Of a stretch of DNA of 64,000 bases, positions 10,731 through 20,502 are shown one piece after another. Source of the DNA: Paragyromitra xinjiangensis. Its lineage: Eukaryota > Ascomycota > Pezizomycetes > Pezizales > Discinaceae. The stretch is taken from contig JBCAMK010000020.1 in assembly GCA_038503065.1 (NCBI GenBank), positions 930,001 through 994,000 of the forward strand, given 5' to 3'. Below the pieces are notes generated by a model, which was not told where the DNA came from, searched no databases, and saw only the letters and a list, made by a program, of their open reading frames with translations. Every line of letters begins with the position of its first letter. Position 1 is the stretch's first letter. The translations under genes and the position numbers were made by a program.

Positions 10731-12403
10731 TAAATGGTGGGGGTTTCTTTATTGATTGAGCGGATGTTGGCAATGATCTTGGCGTAATGGGTGCAGGAAT
10801 TGCGCTCAAATGCTTTGTGGGATTGGTTGCAGTTGACGCAACGGATTGGAGGGTGAGAACATTTTGTGCCTGTGGGGCAGTTGGGGGTGCTGCACGGGTG
10901 TTTGGAGGTTTCATGAGGTTCGGCACAGATGGCGCAGACAGAATCTTTCTTGCAGGTTTGTTGGTGGTGTCCATAAGCCTGACATTTGCGACATTGGGTG
11001 GTGGGAGTGACCGAGAAGTATTCTTGGATTCGGCACATTGCGTTGAAAAGGGGAACTTGGGAGAAGCCGAGAGTTTCGGAGGTGAATTTCTGTGGGAGAG
11101 CAATGACAACTGCGGAATGGGTTTTCTTGTTCCTGGCCTCTGGGGTGGTTAGCCATCTGGGGACCTGGGCAAGGACAATGGTTGGGATTGCTGTGGTGAG
11201 AGCGTTGGTGACATCTTCCATGGTTACAGAGGTGGGGATGTTGTGAATAATGAATTTAGACCAGCGGGAGTTTGGGCGTGCTTCGGTGACGGGTACTTTG
11301 AGAAGATTGCAGGCGGCCTCGATTTCCTTGGAAAAGGCAGAGCAAATTTGTTCTGCGGATTCGTCGGGTCTGGTAGTGAGGACAAGGTTTTGTCTTGCTG
11401 TTTTCGTGCAAATAAGGAGGGAGGTGTTGCGAGGGGCGAGTTCCTTATTGATTGCAGTAAGGATTGCACCATTGGTGAGTGTTTCGGGGATGTCGCCAGA
11501 GGTTTCTACGATGATCTGGCGATTGATGGTGGTGAATTGGGGTTGAAAGAGTTTGGGGGCGGGTGTTTTCTTCTTGCGTCCATTATTTTTGGTCTGTGGT
11601 GCCGCGGGTTTCTGGGCTGCTTGGGCATAGGTGATGGGCTTGCCGTTGTTCACAAGAGGGATATCGTGTGCTGGGGGGGGAGTGGTGTGGGTGTTGGAAG
11701 TTTGAGGAGGGGGGGTGGACCCAAGTCTCTTGTCCATCTTGTGTAAGAGAGAGGACATGCTATTCATCGCAGTGGAGAGTGCAGCGACCATTTTCTGGAG
11801 GTGTTGGGTCTCTTTCTTGAGTGTGTCGATGTTGTCTCTTTGATCAGAGACTTTCTGGAGGAGGAACTGGTTGTCTTCAACCATTTTTGCGTCGATGCGG
11901 GCAAAGCTGCTTTTCATGAGCCAGGATTGGTACTGGCCGCAGTCTTCACCAGATGAGAGTTCAGGCATGTAATCTTCGGTAGAATCGAAGTCTTTGAGCC
12001 AGTTGGGGGTGGAGTCACCTGGGACTTCTCCCATGTGCTCCTCATCGATGTATTGGGAGTCAGTGGTGAGATTAGCTGGTCCTGCAGTAGCAGGGTCGGC
12101 AAACATGGAAAGGCCAGTGGATCCTGGGAGGGACATTTTGGTGGGTGAGCCGGAGTGTGCTGGAGCAGGTGATGGATTAGAGAGTTCTCTTTTCCGGCCG
12201 ATGATGGGGAGGGTGAAGCTGGGGCCAAGGCCTACAAGCTTCACAGGAGATGGGGATGGGGTTCTGGAATGCCTCGGTGGAGTTTGAGGAGAATCCAGTG
12301 TGTTGTGGGGCAATGCGCCCGTGCTTTGTGAAAGCGGGGTAAGGGTGGTGATAAATGAAGCGCGAGAGTTAAAGACTTTTGGGTGTGTGTAACGCCGTTG
12401 CAA
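10730..12403 (-). CDS. LINE P1 ORF1 (gag-like zinc-knuckle protein)
   Basis: The frame is open for 557 codons. The N-terminal region is rich in proline, serine and threonine and includes a conserved SPQTPPRHSRTPSPSPVKLV stretch. A coiled-coil-like part lies near residues 165-225, a basic alanine/proline linker follows, then the ORF1 core domain and three C-terminal zinc knuckles (CRKCQAYGHHQQTC, CAICAEPHETSKHPC, CVNCNQSHKAFERNSC). No ATG precedes the conserved N-terminal region: the first in-frame ATG comes at MSLPGSTG, near residue 92. Either translation starts at a non-AUG codon or the ORF1 protein is about 465 residues long. The same holds in P3 and P4. Confidence 0.85.
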   Translation of the reverse strand: MQRRYTHPKVFNSRASFITTLTPLSQSTGALPHNTLDSPQTPPRHSRTPSPSPVKLVGLGPSFTLPIIGRKRELSNPSPAPAHSGSPTKMSLPGSTGLSMFADPATAGPANLTTDSQYIDEEHMGEVPGDSTPNWLKDFDSTEDYMPELSSGEDCGQYQSWLMKSSFARIDAKMVEDNQFLLQKVSDQRDNIDTLKKETQHLQKMVAALSTAMNSMSSLLHKMDKRLGSTPPPQTSNTHTTPPPAHDIPLVNNGKPITYAQAAQKPAAPQTKNNGRKKKTPAPKLFQPQFTTINRQIIVETSGDIPETLTNGAILTAINKELAPRNTSLLICTKTARQNLVLTTRPDESAEQICSAFSKEIEAACNLLKVPVTEARPNSRWSKFIIHNIPTSVTMEDVTNALTTAIPTIVLAQVPRWLTTPEARNKKTHSAVVIALPQKFTSETLGFSQVPLFNAMCRIQEYFSVTPTTQCRKCQAYGHHQQTCKKDSVCAICAEPHETSKHPCSTPNCPTGTKCSHPPIRCVNCNQSHKAFERNSCTHYAKIIANIRSINKETPTI

Positions 12404-12448
12404 CGTAATTTTTGGAGTTTTGCAGGGATCTTTTTAGTCGCGAGGACG

Positions 12449-12454
12449 GTGTTG
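12449..12454. repeat. gtgttg between LINE P1 and LINE P2
   Basis: The 5' end of P1 (...gaggacg) is followed by gtgttg and directly by the poly-T tail of P2. Confidence 0.8.
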
Positions 12455-14530
12455 TTTTTTTTTTTTTTTTTTGAATCGATTTAGATTGACTAACTACCTA
12501 CAAGCTAGCCAAAATGGCACGGTATACAAAAATACATGGCCTCATCCACCGCCAACCTCACAACCCCTACACTCCCGAGTTACAGTCATTATGGTGCATG
12601 ACCAACCGCACATTCCGTCACAGGACAGGCCACAAGGAAGCACAAAAAGAAGCGTACAAGAACACCACAAAGGGAAATTCAAGCTTAACGAATAGAGAAA
12701 ATAAGACAAAAGGTAGGCTAAAAGAAAACTTGATCAAAGTAAACGAAACTTGCCAAATAAAATAAAAGACAATGCAACAAGAAAACAGTAAGTATGGTCT
12801 CTTACCAACCGCACATCCTTTTTACGGGCAGGAATTCATTGTTGTTGGTGAGAGGAGGTAGGTGAGGTGAGCAGATCAGGCATTCGCCGGTTGAGGGGTG
12901 CGTTTCGCCAGGGTGAGCTTGGCAAAGTGAGTGCAAGAGGAACGCTCAAAGGCGCGGTGTCCCTGCTTGCAGTTAACACATCTGATGGGAGGATGGGTGC
13001 ACTTGGCTCCTTTTTGGCATCCTTTGGTACTGCATGGGTGTTGGGCCGTTGGATGGGGCTCAGCGCAGATGGCACAGGCGGTGGTATTGGAACAGGTCTG
13101 CTGATGGTGGCCATATTGCTGACAGTTCCGACATTGTGTGGTGGAAGAAATGGAAAAATATTCCTGGACGCGGCAGGATTTGTTGAACATGGGAATGTAG
13201 GTCAGCCCAAGGGTTGCCATGGTGTATTTTTTGGGAAGGGCGATAACAATGGCTGAAGCTGCTTTCCCAGCTCTCTGGGCTTCAGTTGTAAGCCAGCGTG
13301 GGATTTGGGCGAGAGTGAGGGAAGGAGCAGCAGTGGCAATTGCCTCCTGTGCCTCTTTCATGGTGGTGGTTGTGGGAACGCCGTGGATGATGAACTTGGA
13401 CCATCTGGAGTTGGGCCGCACATCAGAAATGGGAAGGTGAAGGAGGTTGCAGGCATCTTCAATCTCTCTTTGATAGAGAGAGCAGACCTGTTCGCTGGAT
13501 TCTGTAGGTCGGGTGAGAAGGACAAAGTTGTATCTCTCTGTTCTGGTGCACATGAGGATGGAGGAGTTGCGAGGGGCGAGAGTGATGTTGACAGCCTTTA
13601 GGAGGGCATCACTGGTGATTTCATGGGAGGAGGTGGAGGTTTCTACAATGATCTCGCGATTGATCTTTGTGTACTCGGGGTTGTAGAGGGGGGTGACCTT
13701 AGGCTTCTTGGTCTTGTTCGTGTTGACAGGAGCAGCAGCAGCTTGTGCATATGTGGTGAGTTTTGGGCCAGGGGCCTCTGGGGGGGCGGGAGCTGGGTGC
13801 GGGACGAGAGGGGTATTGGGTTTGGTAGAGATATCTCTGACCAGGGAGGAGAGGGCATTGTTGGCTCTTGAGAGCTCGTTGATGCGGGAGGTGAGGGTAA
13901 GAATATCGGATGCCTGGTGATCCAGTTTGTTGATGAGTGCTTGCTGGTTGAGTTGCATTTGCTCCGTTAAGGCTGCAAAGCTGTTCTGGATGGTCCAGAG
14001 CATGTATTGCTGGACATCTTTGCCATCCTCCTCTGCTGGGACTTCGGGAGCGTAGTCTTGGTCAGGGGAAAATGGGAGGTGGGATGGGGGGGCGTTGCTT
14101 TGCTGGGGTGGGAGGGCCGAGGAGGAGGATTCCCCCATGTCAAGATCTTCTGCAAAAGCAGACAGTGCAGTGGAGCCAAAGAGAGCCATGTCCTTTGAGG
14201 GAGATGGTATTCTGGCTGGTTGAGGTGAGGGGTTGGAAAGCTGACGCTTCCTGGAAGGATCGGCCTTCCTGCGACCGTTACCTTTCCCAAAGATAGGTGG
14301 CAGGCGCACATCCACCAACTTAACAGGTGATGGGGAGGGTGAAGCTGAACGTCTGGGAGGTGTTTGTGGAAGATCCAGTGTGATTTCCATGGGTTGCGAC
14401 CGTGAAAACTGAAAGCGGGGTAAGGGTGGTGATAAACGAAGCCAAAGAGTTAGAGACTTTTGGGTGCGTGTAACGCCGTTGCAACGGAGTTTCTGGTGTT
14501 TTGCAGGGATCTTTTCCAGTCGCGAGGACG
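12455..14530 (-). mobile_element. LINE P2, ORF1-only derivative of the P family (2.1 kb)
   Basis: P2 has the same 3' start (poly-T, gaatcgatttagattgactaactacctac) and the same 5' end (cagtcgcgaggacg) as P1, P3 and P4, but carries only an ORF1. There is no trace of endonuclease, reverse transcriptase or RNase H. The 3' UTR (12471-12875, about 400 bases) differs from that of the autonomous copies beyond the first 100 bases. It is a half-LINE that arose independently of the T-half family, since ORF1 and both ends are those of the P family. Confidence 0.85.
12876..14390 (-). CDS. ORF1 of half-LINE P2
   Basis: An intact 504-residue ORF starts at a true ATG (MEITLDLPQTPPRR). It aligns along its length with P1/P3/P4 ORF1: the SPSPVKLV N-terminal block, KRQLSNPSPQPARIPSPSK, a coiled-coil-like segment near 140-195, the core domain with IPRWLTTEAQRAGK, and the zinc-knuckle cluster CRNCQQYGHHQQTC, CAICAEPHPTAQHPC and CVNCKQGHRAFERSSC. 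Protein identity to P1 ORF1 is clearly lower than among P1, P3 and P4, yet the frame is unbroken. The protein probably binds its own RNA; reverse transcription would have to come from an autonomous P element. Confidence 0.87.
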   Translation of the reverse strand: MEITLDLPQTPPRRSASPSPSPVKLVDVRLPPIFGKGNGRRKADPSRKRQLSNPSPQPARIPSPSKDMALFGSTALSAFAEDLDMGESSSSALPPQQSNAPPSHLPFSPDQDYAPEVPAEEDGKDVQQYMLWTIQNSFAALTEQMQLNQQALINKLDHQASDILTLTSRINELSRANNALSSLVRDISTKPNTPLVPHPAPAPPEAPGPKLTTYAQAAAAPVNTNKTKKPKVTPLYNPEYTKINREIIVETSTSSHEITSDALLKAVNITLAPRNSSILMCTRTERYNFVLLTRPTESSEQVCSLYQREIEDACNLLHLPISDVRPNSRWSKFIIHGVPTTTTMKEAQEAIATAAPSLTLAQIPRWLTTEAQRAGKAASAIVIALPKKYTMATLGLTYIPMFNKSCRVQEYFSISSTTQCRNCQQYGHHQQTCSNTTACAICAEPHPTAQHPCSTKGCQKGAKCTHPPIRCVNCKQGHRAFERSSCTHFAKLTLAKRTPQPANA

Positions 14531-14536
14531 GTGTTG
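14531..14536. repeat. gtgttg between LINE P2 and LINE P3
   Basis: The same six bases separate the P2 5' end from the P3 poly-T tail. Confidence 0.8.
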
Positions 14537-14775
14537 TTTTTTTTTTTTTTTTTTTTTGAATCGATTTAGATTGACTAACTACCTACTAGCTATTCAAAAT
14601 GGCACGGTATACAAAAATACATGGCCTCATCCACCACCAAAACTCAAATCATCCCCGTGAAACACTAAAAAGAGAAAATACAAAACCAAAAACACTAACT
14701 AACGGAACAAGAAAAATCTTATAACTGAAAACCCACTGGATACAAAAGAAAAACTTCCTCCGCCCAGCTGACCAG

Positions 14776-17700
14776 TTAAGTATAATCAAGCAAATTTAAA
14801 TCGGAAATACGATCATAATAATTTTTAGAAGAAAGGGTTGCCAAATTATTATCTCGAATGAATGCTAGCAGGGCAGTGACATCGGAATTTAGTAGAATGG
14901 ATTGGGTCCAGCTTTGAGAAAAGTTGGGTCGAGTTATAATATTGAGGGGACATTGCAATATGAGATGTCGTGAAGATAGAAGTACGCCACAGTTGCAATC
15001 TATTGGTGGGCGTAATGGGTTTGGATCTGCATTGGTGAGTTCGCAACGCAGGAGAGAAATGGCTCTTGCTTGAGATCGTCTGAGGAATCGGGTGGTTTGT
15101 GGGGGATCCAGGGAAACTGGGAAAGGACTTTGTAGTTGCCATTCTCTTATCAGAGAAAGTTTCGGTTGGAGTGTCAGCCATCCTAAAGTGGTGACTGTGT
15201 GTGCGCAGAAGGGAGAATTCGCTCCTTTTTTCGCTTGTTTGTCTGCCATTTCGTTGCCTGGAATGCCCATGTGAGAGGGGGTCCAAATGGCATTGACGTC
15301 GCATTGTAAATTATGAAGAGTTTGAATGTGGGCGAGGACAGCGGAAAGAAATTGTCTATTAGAAGTGGGGTGACCTGCTAGGGCTAGGAGAGCGTTCTGG
15401 TTATCAACACAGAGGTACACCGGGAGGGGAGTGGTGATGAGGTGTCTGAGGAGGTGTGCGAGGGCTTCTTGTATGCCATGGATTTCAGCGTCCTCGTTTT
15501 CGCAGTGGGGGCCAAGGCAGCATGAATTTGTGTAGGAGGAAATTGGGATTCCGTTTTGATATCGGAGAATGTTCCATCCTGCGGAAGTGATGCCATTCTC
15601 CTGTTTGGAACCATCGGAATAGAGTACCCATGCTTGATGTAGGGTTTGAAGCCAGTCGAGGTGGGTGAGGGAGGCAGACTGCTTGCTGCCTGTGATATGA
15701 ATGTTTGTATTGGCGAGGTATGGAGCAATGGGGGGGGAGAGGATTTCCAATGGGGGGCCTGTGAGAAGTTTGGAAATGAGAGAACCAATGCGTTGGATCC
15801 CTGTTCCTTGTGTGTTGGAAGGATGTAGATGTGCTAGGAGGGGTTGATGTAGAGGGTTAAATGAATTTTTGAGAAGTCGAATGCCATAGCGTTGGGAATG
15901 CATGTTGAGTAGGAGTGGCAGTGGGGGTAGACCTGCTTCGGGGAGTAATTTGTTGATTGGAGTCCAACGGGGAAGGCCTGTGATTAGGCGAGCTAATTTG
16001 TGGTATGCAGGATTGAGGCGATCCAGGATTGTTTGACTTCCTGTCCACCAAACTTCGGCTCCATATAAGGCGCCAGGGAGGGCGATGGAATTTGCGAGTT
16101 GATGTAAGAGATTGGGGGTTGGACCTTTGTTGCGGGTTAATTTGCGTATTAACTCGGTTGTAGAACGAAGGGAAGTGGCTGCTTTATTAGCATGTTTGTG
16201 AAAAAGTAGGCGTTGATCAACGATTATGCCTAGGGTTTTGATGTGTGCCGAAGGGGATATGGTGTTTCCTAGGATGTTGATAGGCGTGTTCATGCCAGCC
16301 TGCTGAAGTTTGGCTTGGGTAGGAATGATGTGCATGAGTTCAGTTTTGGGAAGAGAAAAACTGATGTTGAGGTGGGCAGCCCTTCTGAGTTTGGAATCAA
16401 ATCTTTCTTCCAATCTTTTCACAGCGAAAGGGCGGGTGCGCGCATTTTGGAGCATGGTGTCATCATCAATGTATATGGTGGAAAGTTCGGTGTTTGTTTG
16501 TGGAGAGGATGGGGAGTCCAGTGCGCCTGCATATATCGTGAAGGCGATGGATGAAATGGGAGATCCCTGAGGGAGGCCTGTTGGTAAATTGTTGCTGGGG
16601 CCAATTTCGCCATTGATGCGGAAGGCAATCATGCGATCAGAAGTGAAGCTGGTGAGCCATTGGATGCACCATTTGGGAAATGTGTAATGTGTCAGGATGT
16701 CTAGGAATCTGGGGTAAGAGACGCAGTTGAAAGCACCTTCTATATCGGTTGCGAGTAATGTGGAACGTGGGGGTTGTCCATGTTTGACTTGAAATTGATG
16801 CGGAATTGCATTTTGTGTCCTCGCATTAGTGAGGAGTAGGAGGAGAGAATCAGAAGCAGAAATGCCCGATCTTGCACCTGTGTGATGTGGTTGGAGGGCA
16901 CCATTTTGGGTGGCTATGGCTTCAAGTCTTTTGGCCATGAGTTTTTCAAGAAGTTTCCCTAAGCATGAGAGGAGGGAGACTGGGCGATGGCTTTTGGCTT
17001 GTGTATAATCGGGTTTGTTGGCTTTGGGTATGGGTACGCAATGTGCCAATTTCCATTCGTTTGGCATAATGCCATGAGTGAGGAGTGCTGTAAAAAGCAG
17101 TGTGAGGAGTTGTGGTCGGGCTCGGTGGAGCTCCCTGAGTGATAGGTAATTGATGCCATCCGGTCCCACCGCAGTGGAAAGGTTGGCCTTTTGTAGGAGC
17201 TTTTCTACTTCCAACGCAGAAATGTGGAGGGGGGTATTCGAGGTGTCCCTTGTTGGCGGGGGGAGGAAATTTTGGGGAAAGGGGGGGGGGTCTTCTGTGT
17301 GGGGGGGAAAAAAGGCAGCATGAAAAGCTTGCGCGATGTCATGTGTGGATGTGTTGCCTCCGATGTTATGTATGGAGGGTTTGTTGCGGGCTTGTGAGCC
17401 TTTAATAAGGTTATAGGCGGATGATGCTGTGGCATTTCTGAGTGAGATGTGCCAGTGGTTCCATTGCGCGAGTTTCACTTCTTGCTTCCAAATGGAGCGA
17501 AGGGCAATGGCTTTCTTTTTCCAGTGGTGAGGGGAATTGGGCTTCCGTGACTGCCTTAGGAGCCATGCGAGTTTTCGTTTGATGTTGGTGAGGGTGGGTG
17601 TCCACCAGTTTTTGGTGTGAGTTGCTGGTTTTGACATTGGTACTGCGGTTTGGATTGCCTCATGGAGGCAACGCATTATGGATTTGAGTGAAAGCAGTGT

Positions 17701-18519
17701 GTTGTCAGGTGTGGAAAAGGAGAGAAAAATATCAGCATTTTGTATGACTTCGTGGAAAAGGGGCCAGTCCGTTTTAGAAAAGAGAGGTCGTGATATGTAT
17801 GTAGGTGGTTGAAGGTTTAGGATGGTTTGAATTAGGAGGTGATCAGAATTGTGTTGGTTGTGTGTTATGACTGCCCATGGACCGAGTTGCGCATCTAGCC
17901 CTTTTGCAAAGGTGAGATCAATGGCTGTGGGGGAGGAGCCATTCCTGGGGAAGTGCGTTAGGGTGCCTGGTTTGTTAAGGAGGGTGAAGTGATTGTCTTC
18001 AAGAAAGTCAATGAGAGTTTGGGTGAGGCTCCCATGTTTGGAAAAGAGATGTTGATGGGCTTCGGCGTTAGGTCCGTACCACCAGGGGTTATGGAGATTG
18101 AAGTCGCCTGTGAGGAGGGTGTTGTGGTGAAAGTTATGCGTGAAGATGGGGAGATGTAGGTCTTTTGTTGGCTGTAAATATAGATTGCAAAGATCTAATG
18201 TAGTGAAGCTGAGGGTGCAGCGAACTGTGATGAGATTGGGGTTCGGTTGCATGGTGACTAGGGTTTTGATGCCAAGGTATTTGCGGACGTAGGTTACTAC
18301 CTTGGGGGGTAGATTCTGATGTGTTGGGAAGAAAGCATCGAAGTGATGGGCAAGCGGGGGAAGGTTGTTGTGGTCGAGCCAAGGTTCTTGAAGTAAAAGA
18401 AAAATAATGGAAGAATTCTTATCCGCGTCAATGATTGCTGAAAGGGTGGAGGCCTGACCTTTGGCACAGTTCAACTGCTGTACCAGGGTATTGCCGGTTG
18501 CGTTGTGTTGTGTATTCAT
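14776..18519 (-). CDS. LINE P3 ORF2, intact endonuclease-reverse transcriptase-RNase H polyprotein
   Basis: This 1247-residue ORF is the best ORF2 of the P family in the window. The APE-like endonuclease occupies about residues 1-240 (QEPW 44-47, TGDFN 137-141, SDHLL near 225). The reverse transcriptase covers about 440-800 (GPDGINY 452, GLPQGSP 648, catalytic YIDD about 683-686). RNase H covers about 960-1100, with acidic residues in YSDGS (967), NEDAEIHG (1010), VDNQ (1038) and a PSHMGIPGNEMAD block (1081). A C-terminal CNCG...H...C motif lies at about 1175-1190. It nicks the target and primes reverse transcription from element RNA. The ATG overlaps the ORF1 stop as TAATG. Confidence 0.93.
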   Translation of the reverse strand: MNTQHNATGNTLVQQLNCAKGQASTLSAIIDADKNSSIIFLLLQEPWLDHNNLPPLAHHFDAFFPTHQNLPPKVVTYVRKYLGIKTLVTMQPNPNLITVRCTLSFTTLDLCNLYLQPTKDLHLPIFTHNFHHNTLLTGDFNLHNPWWYGPNAEAHQHLFSKHGSLTQTLIDFLEDNHFTLLNKPGTLTHFPRNGSSPTAIDLTFAKGLDAQLGPWAVITHNQHNSDHLLIQTILNLQPPTYISRPLFSKTDWPLFHEVIQNADIFLSFSTPDNTLLSLKSIMRCLHEAIQTAVPMSKPATHTKNWWTPTLTNIKRKLAWLLRQSRKPNSPHHWKKKAIALRSIWKQEVKLAQWNHWHISLRNATASSAYNLIKGSQARNKPSIHNIGGNTSTHDIAQAFHAAFFPPHTEDPPPFPQNFLPPPTRDTSNTPLHISALEVEKLLQKANLSTAVGPDGINYLSLRELHRARPQLLTLLFTALLTHGIMPNEWKLAHCVPIPKANKPDYTQAKSHRPVSLLSCLGKLLEKLMAKRLEAIATQNGALQPHHTGARSGISASDSLLLLLTNARTQNAIPHQFQVKHGQPPRSTLLATDIEGAFNCVSYPRFLDILTHYTFPKWCIQWLTSFTSDRMIAFRINGEIGPSNNLPTGLPQGSPISSIAFTIYAGALDSPSSPQTNTELSTIYIDDDTMLQNARTRPFAVKRLEERFDSKLRRAAHLNISFSLPKTELMHIIPTQAKLQQAGMNTPINILGNTISPSAHIKTLGIIVDQRLLFHKHANKAATSLRSTTELIRKLTRNKGPTPNLLHQLANSIALPGALYGAEVWWTGSQTILDRLNPAYHKLARLITGLPRWTPINKLLPEAGLPPLPLLLNMHSQRYGIRLLKNSFNPLHQPLLAHLHPSNTQGTGIQRIGSLISKLLTGPPLEILSPPIAPYLANTNIHITGSKQSASLTHLDWLQTLHQAWVLYSDGSKQENGITSAGWNILRYQNGIPISSYTNSCCLGPHCENEDAEIHGIQEALAHLLRHLITTPLPVYLCVDNQNALLALAGHPTSNRQFLSAVLAHIQTLHNLQCDVNAIWTPSHMGIPGNEMADKQAKKGANSPFCAHTVTTLGWLTLQPKLSLIREWQLQSPFPVSLDPPQTTRFLRRSQARAISLLRCELTNADPNPLRPPIDCNCGVLLSSRHLILQCPLNIITRPNFSQSWTQSILLNSDVTALLAFIRDNNLATLSSKNYYDRISDLNLLDYT

Positions 18520-20104
18520 TAAATGGCAGGGGTGTCTTTATTGGTAGAGCGGAGGTTTGCAATGATTTTTGCGTAATGGGTGCATGAGTTGCGTTCGAAA
18601 GCTTTGTGGGATTGGTTGCAGTTGATGCAGCGGATTGGGGGGTGTGAGCACTTAGTGCCGGCAGGACAGTTGGGAGTGTTGCAAGGGTGCTTGGAGGTTT
18701 CATGGGGCTCCGCGCAGATTGCCAGACGTTATCCTTCTTGCAGGTCTGTTGATGGTGCCCATAAGCTTGACACTTGCGGCATTGGGTGGTTGGGGTGACG
18801 GAGAAGTATTCTTGGATGCGGCACATGGAGTTGAAGAGGGGGATTTGGGTGAAGCCAAGGGTTTCTGTTGTGAATTTTTGCGGAAGAGCAATGACGATTG
18901 CAGAGTGGGTTTTGTTTGCCCTTGCTTCCGGGGTTGTAAGCCATCTGGGGGTTTGTGCAAGGATGATGGTGGGGATGGCCGTGGTGAGAGCGGTGACAAT
19001 GTCTGGCATGCTGACGGTGGTGGGGACGTTATGGATGATGAATTTAGACCAGCGTGAATTGGGGCGAGCTTCAGTGATGGGGACTTTGAGGAGTGAACAG
19101 GCTGCTTCAATTTCCTTGGAGTAAGCAGCACAGATTTGTTCTGCAGATTCATCCGGTCGGGTGGTTAAGACAAGGTTTTGGTGGGCCGTTTTGGTGCAGA
19201 TGAGGAGGGAGGTGTTGCGGGGGTTGAGTTCCTTGTTGATGGCGGTGAGAATAGCGCCATTAGTAAGAGTCTCGGGGATGTCACCAGAGGTCTCAATGAT
19301 GATTTGCCTGTTGATTGTTGTGAATTGGGGTTGGAAGAGCTTGGGGACTGGTGTTTTCTTTTTGCGTCCGTTTCCTTTGGTTTGTGGGACTGCGGGTTTT
19401 TGGGCTGCCTGGGCGTAAGTGATGGGCTTCCCACTGTTGATGAGGGGGGTGTTGCGCGGAGGAGGGGGGTTGGTGTTGGTGTTGGTGTTGATTGGGAGGG
19501 TAGGAGAGGTGGAGAGTCTTTTGTCCATTTTATGAAGGAGGGAAGACATGTTGTTCATGGCAGTGGAAAGGGAGGCAACCATTTGTTGCAAATGTTGGGT
19601 TTCCTTTTTGAGGACGTCAATATTGTCCCTCTGTTCAGAGACTTTGTGGAGGAGGAGTTGGTTGTCTTCAACCATTTTGGCGTCGATGCGTGCAAAGCTG
19701 CTTTTCATGAGCCAAGATTGGTATTGGCCACAGTCTTCACCAGAGGGGAGTTCGGGCATGTAGTCTTCAGCGGAGTCGAAGTCTTTGAGCCAGTTGGGGG
19801 TGGAGTCACCTGGGACTTCTCCCATGTGCTCCTCATCAATATATTGGGAGTCGGTGGTGAGGGCAGCTGGGCCTGCGGTGGCAGGGTCGGCGAACATGGA
19901 GAGGCCAGTAGATCCTGGAAGGGACATCTTGGTAGGTGATCCGGAGCGAGCTGGGGCAGGTGAGGGGTTTGAGAGTTCTCTTTTGCGTCCGATAATGGGG
20001 AGGGTGAAGCTGGGGCCAAGGCCTACAAGCTTCACAGGAGATGGGGATGGGGTTCTGGAATGCCTCGGTGGAGTTTGAGGAGAATCCAGTGTGTTGTGGG
20101 GCAA
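18519..20104 (-). pseudogene. LINE P3 ORF1, frameshifted in the zinc-knuckle region
   Basis: The N-terminal and core parts match P1 and P4 ORF1. Near 18721-18724 one base is missing relative to P4 (gccagac against gcacagac). After the first knuckle (CRKCQAYGHHQQTC) the frame shifts, and the track runs out of frame into ORF2 to 18428. In the original frame the sequence continues to the TAATG at ORF2, with CVNC-type knuckles still recognisable. The protein would have lost two of its three knuckles. As in P1 and P4, there is no upstream ATG. Confidence 0.85.
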
Positions 20105-20239
20105 TGCGCCCGTGCTTTATGAAAGCGGGGTAGGGGTGGTGAGAAATGAAGCGCGAGAGTTAAAGACTTTTGGGTGTGTGTAACGCCGTTGCAACGTAGA
20201 TTTTGGAGTTTTGCAGGGATTATTTTAGTCGCGGGGACG

Positions 20240-20245
20240 GTGTTG
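20240..20245. repeat. gtgttg between LINE P3 and LINE P4
   Basis: The same six bases separate the P3 5' end from the P4 poly-T tail. Confidence 0.8.
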
Positions 20246-20502
20246 TTTTTTTTTTTTTTTTTTTTTTGAATCGATTTAGATTTGCTATCTACCTACTAGC
20301 TAGCAAAAATGGCACGGTATACAAAAATACATGGCCTCATCCACCACCAACCTCATAACATCCCCATAAAATCCATAACATAAAAGAAAATACAAAACGC
20401 AAACATAAAATAAAAACTAACCAATAATAAATAACAATTCATCAATGATATTTGAAACCTTTCCGGATACAAAGGAAAAACTTCCCCCACCCGGATAACC
20501 AG

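Larger units (their letters stand above)
6733..12448 (-). mobile_element. LINE P1, full-length non-LTR retrotransposon (5.7 kb)
   Basis: This is a minus-strand LINE with a poly(A) tail (poly-T at 6734-6757), a conserved 3' UTR start (gaatcgatttagatt), ORF2 and ORF1, and a short 5' leader ending in ...cgaggacg at 12448. The 5' end is the same as in P2, P3 and P4, so it is full length. Domain order (ORF1 zinc knuckles; ORF2 endonuclease, reverse transcriptase, RNase H, terminal CCHC) places it with Tad1/I-like elements. It is bounded by gtgttg on both sides. Confidence 0.92.
14537..20239 (-). mobile_element. LINE P3, full-length non-LTR retrotransposon (5.7 kb)
   Basis: This is a minus-strand LINE with a poly-T end at 14537-14557, an intact ORF2 and a frameshifted ORF1. 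The 5' end (agtcgcggggacg) matches the other P copies. Sequence differences from P1 and P4 run throughout both ORFs, so it is not a recent tandem duplicate of either. Confidence 0.92.

Noticed and set aside
10787..11746. Plus-strand ORFs of 120-170 residues opposite LINE ORF1
   Set aside because: They are shadows of the zinc-knuckle ORF1 on the minus strand. Equivalent shadows occur opposite every ORF1 copy and carry no motifs of their own.
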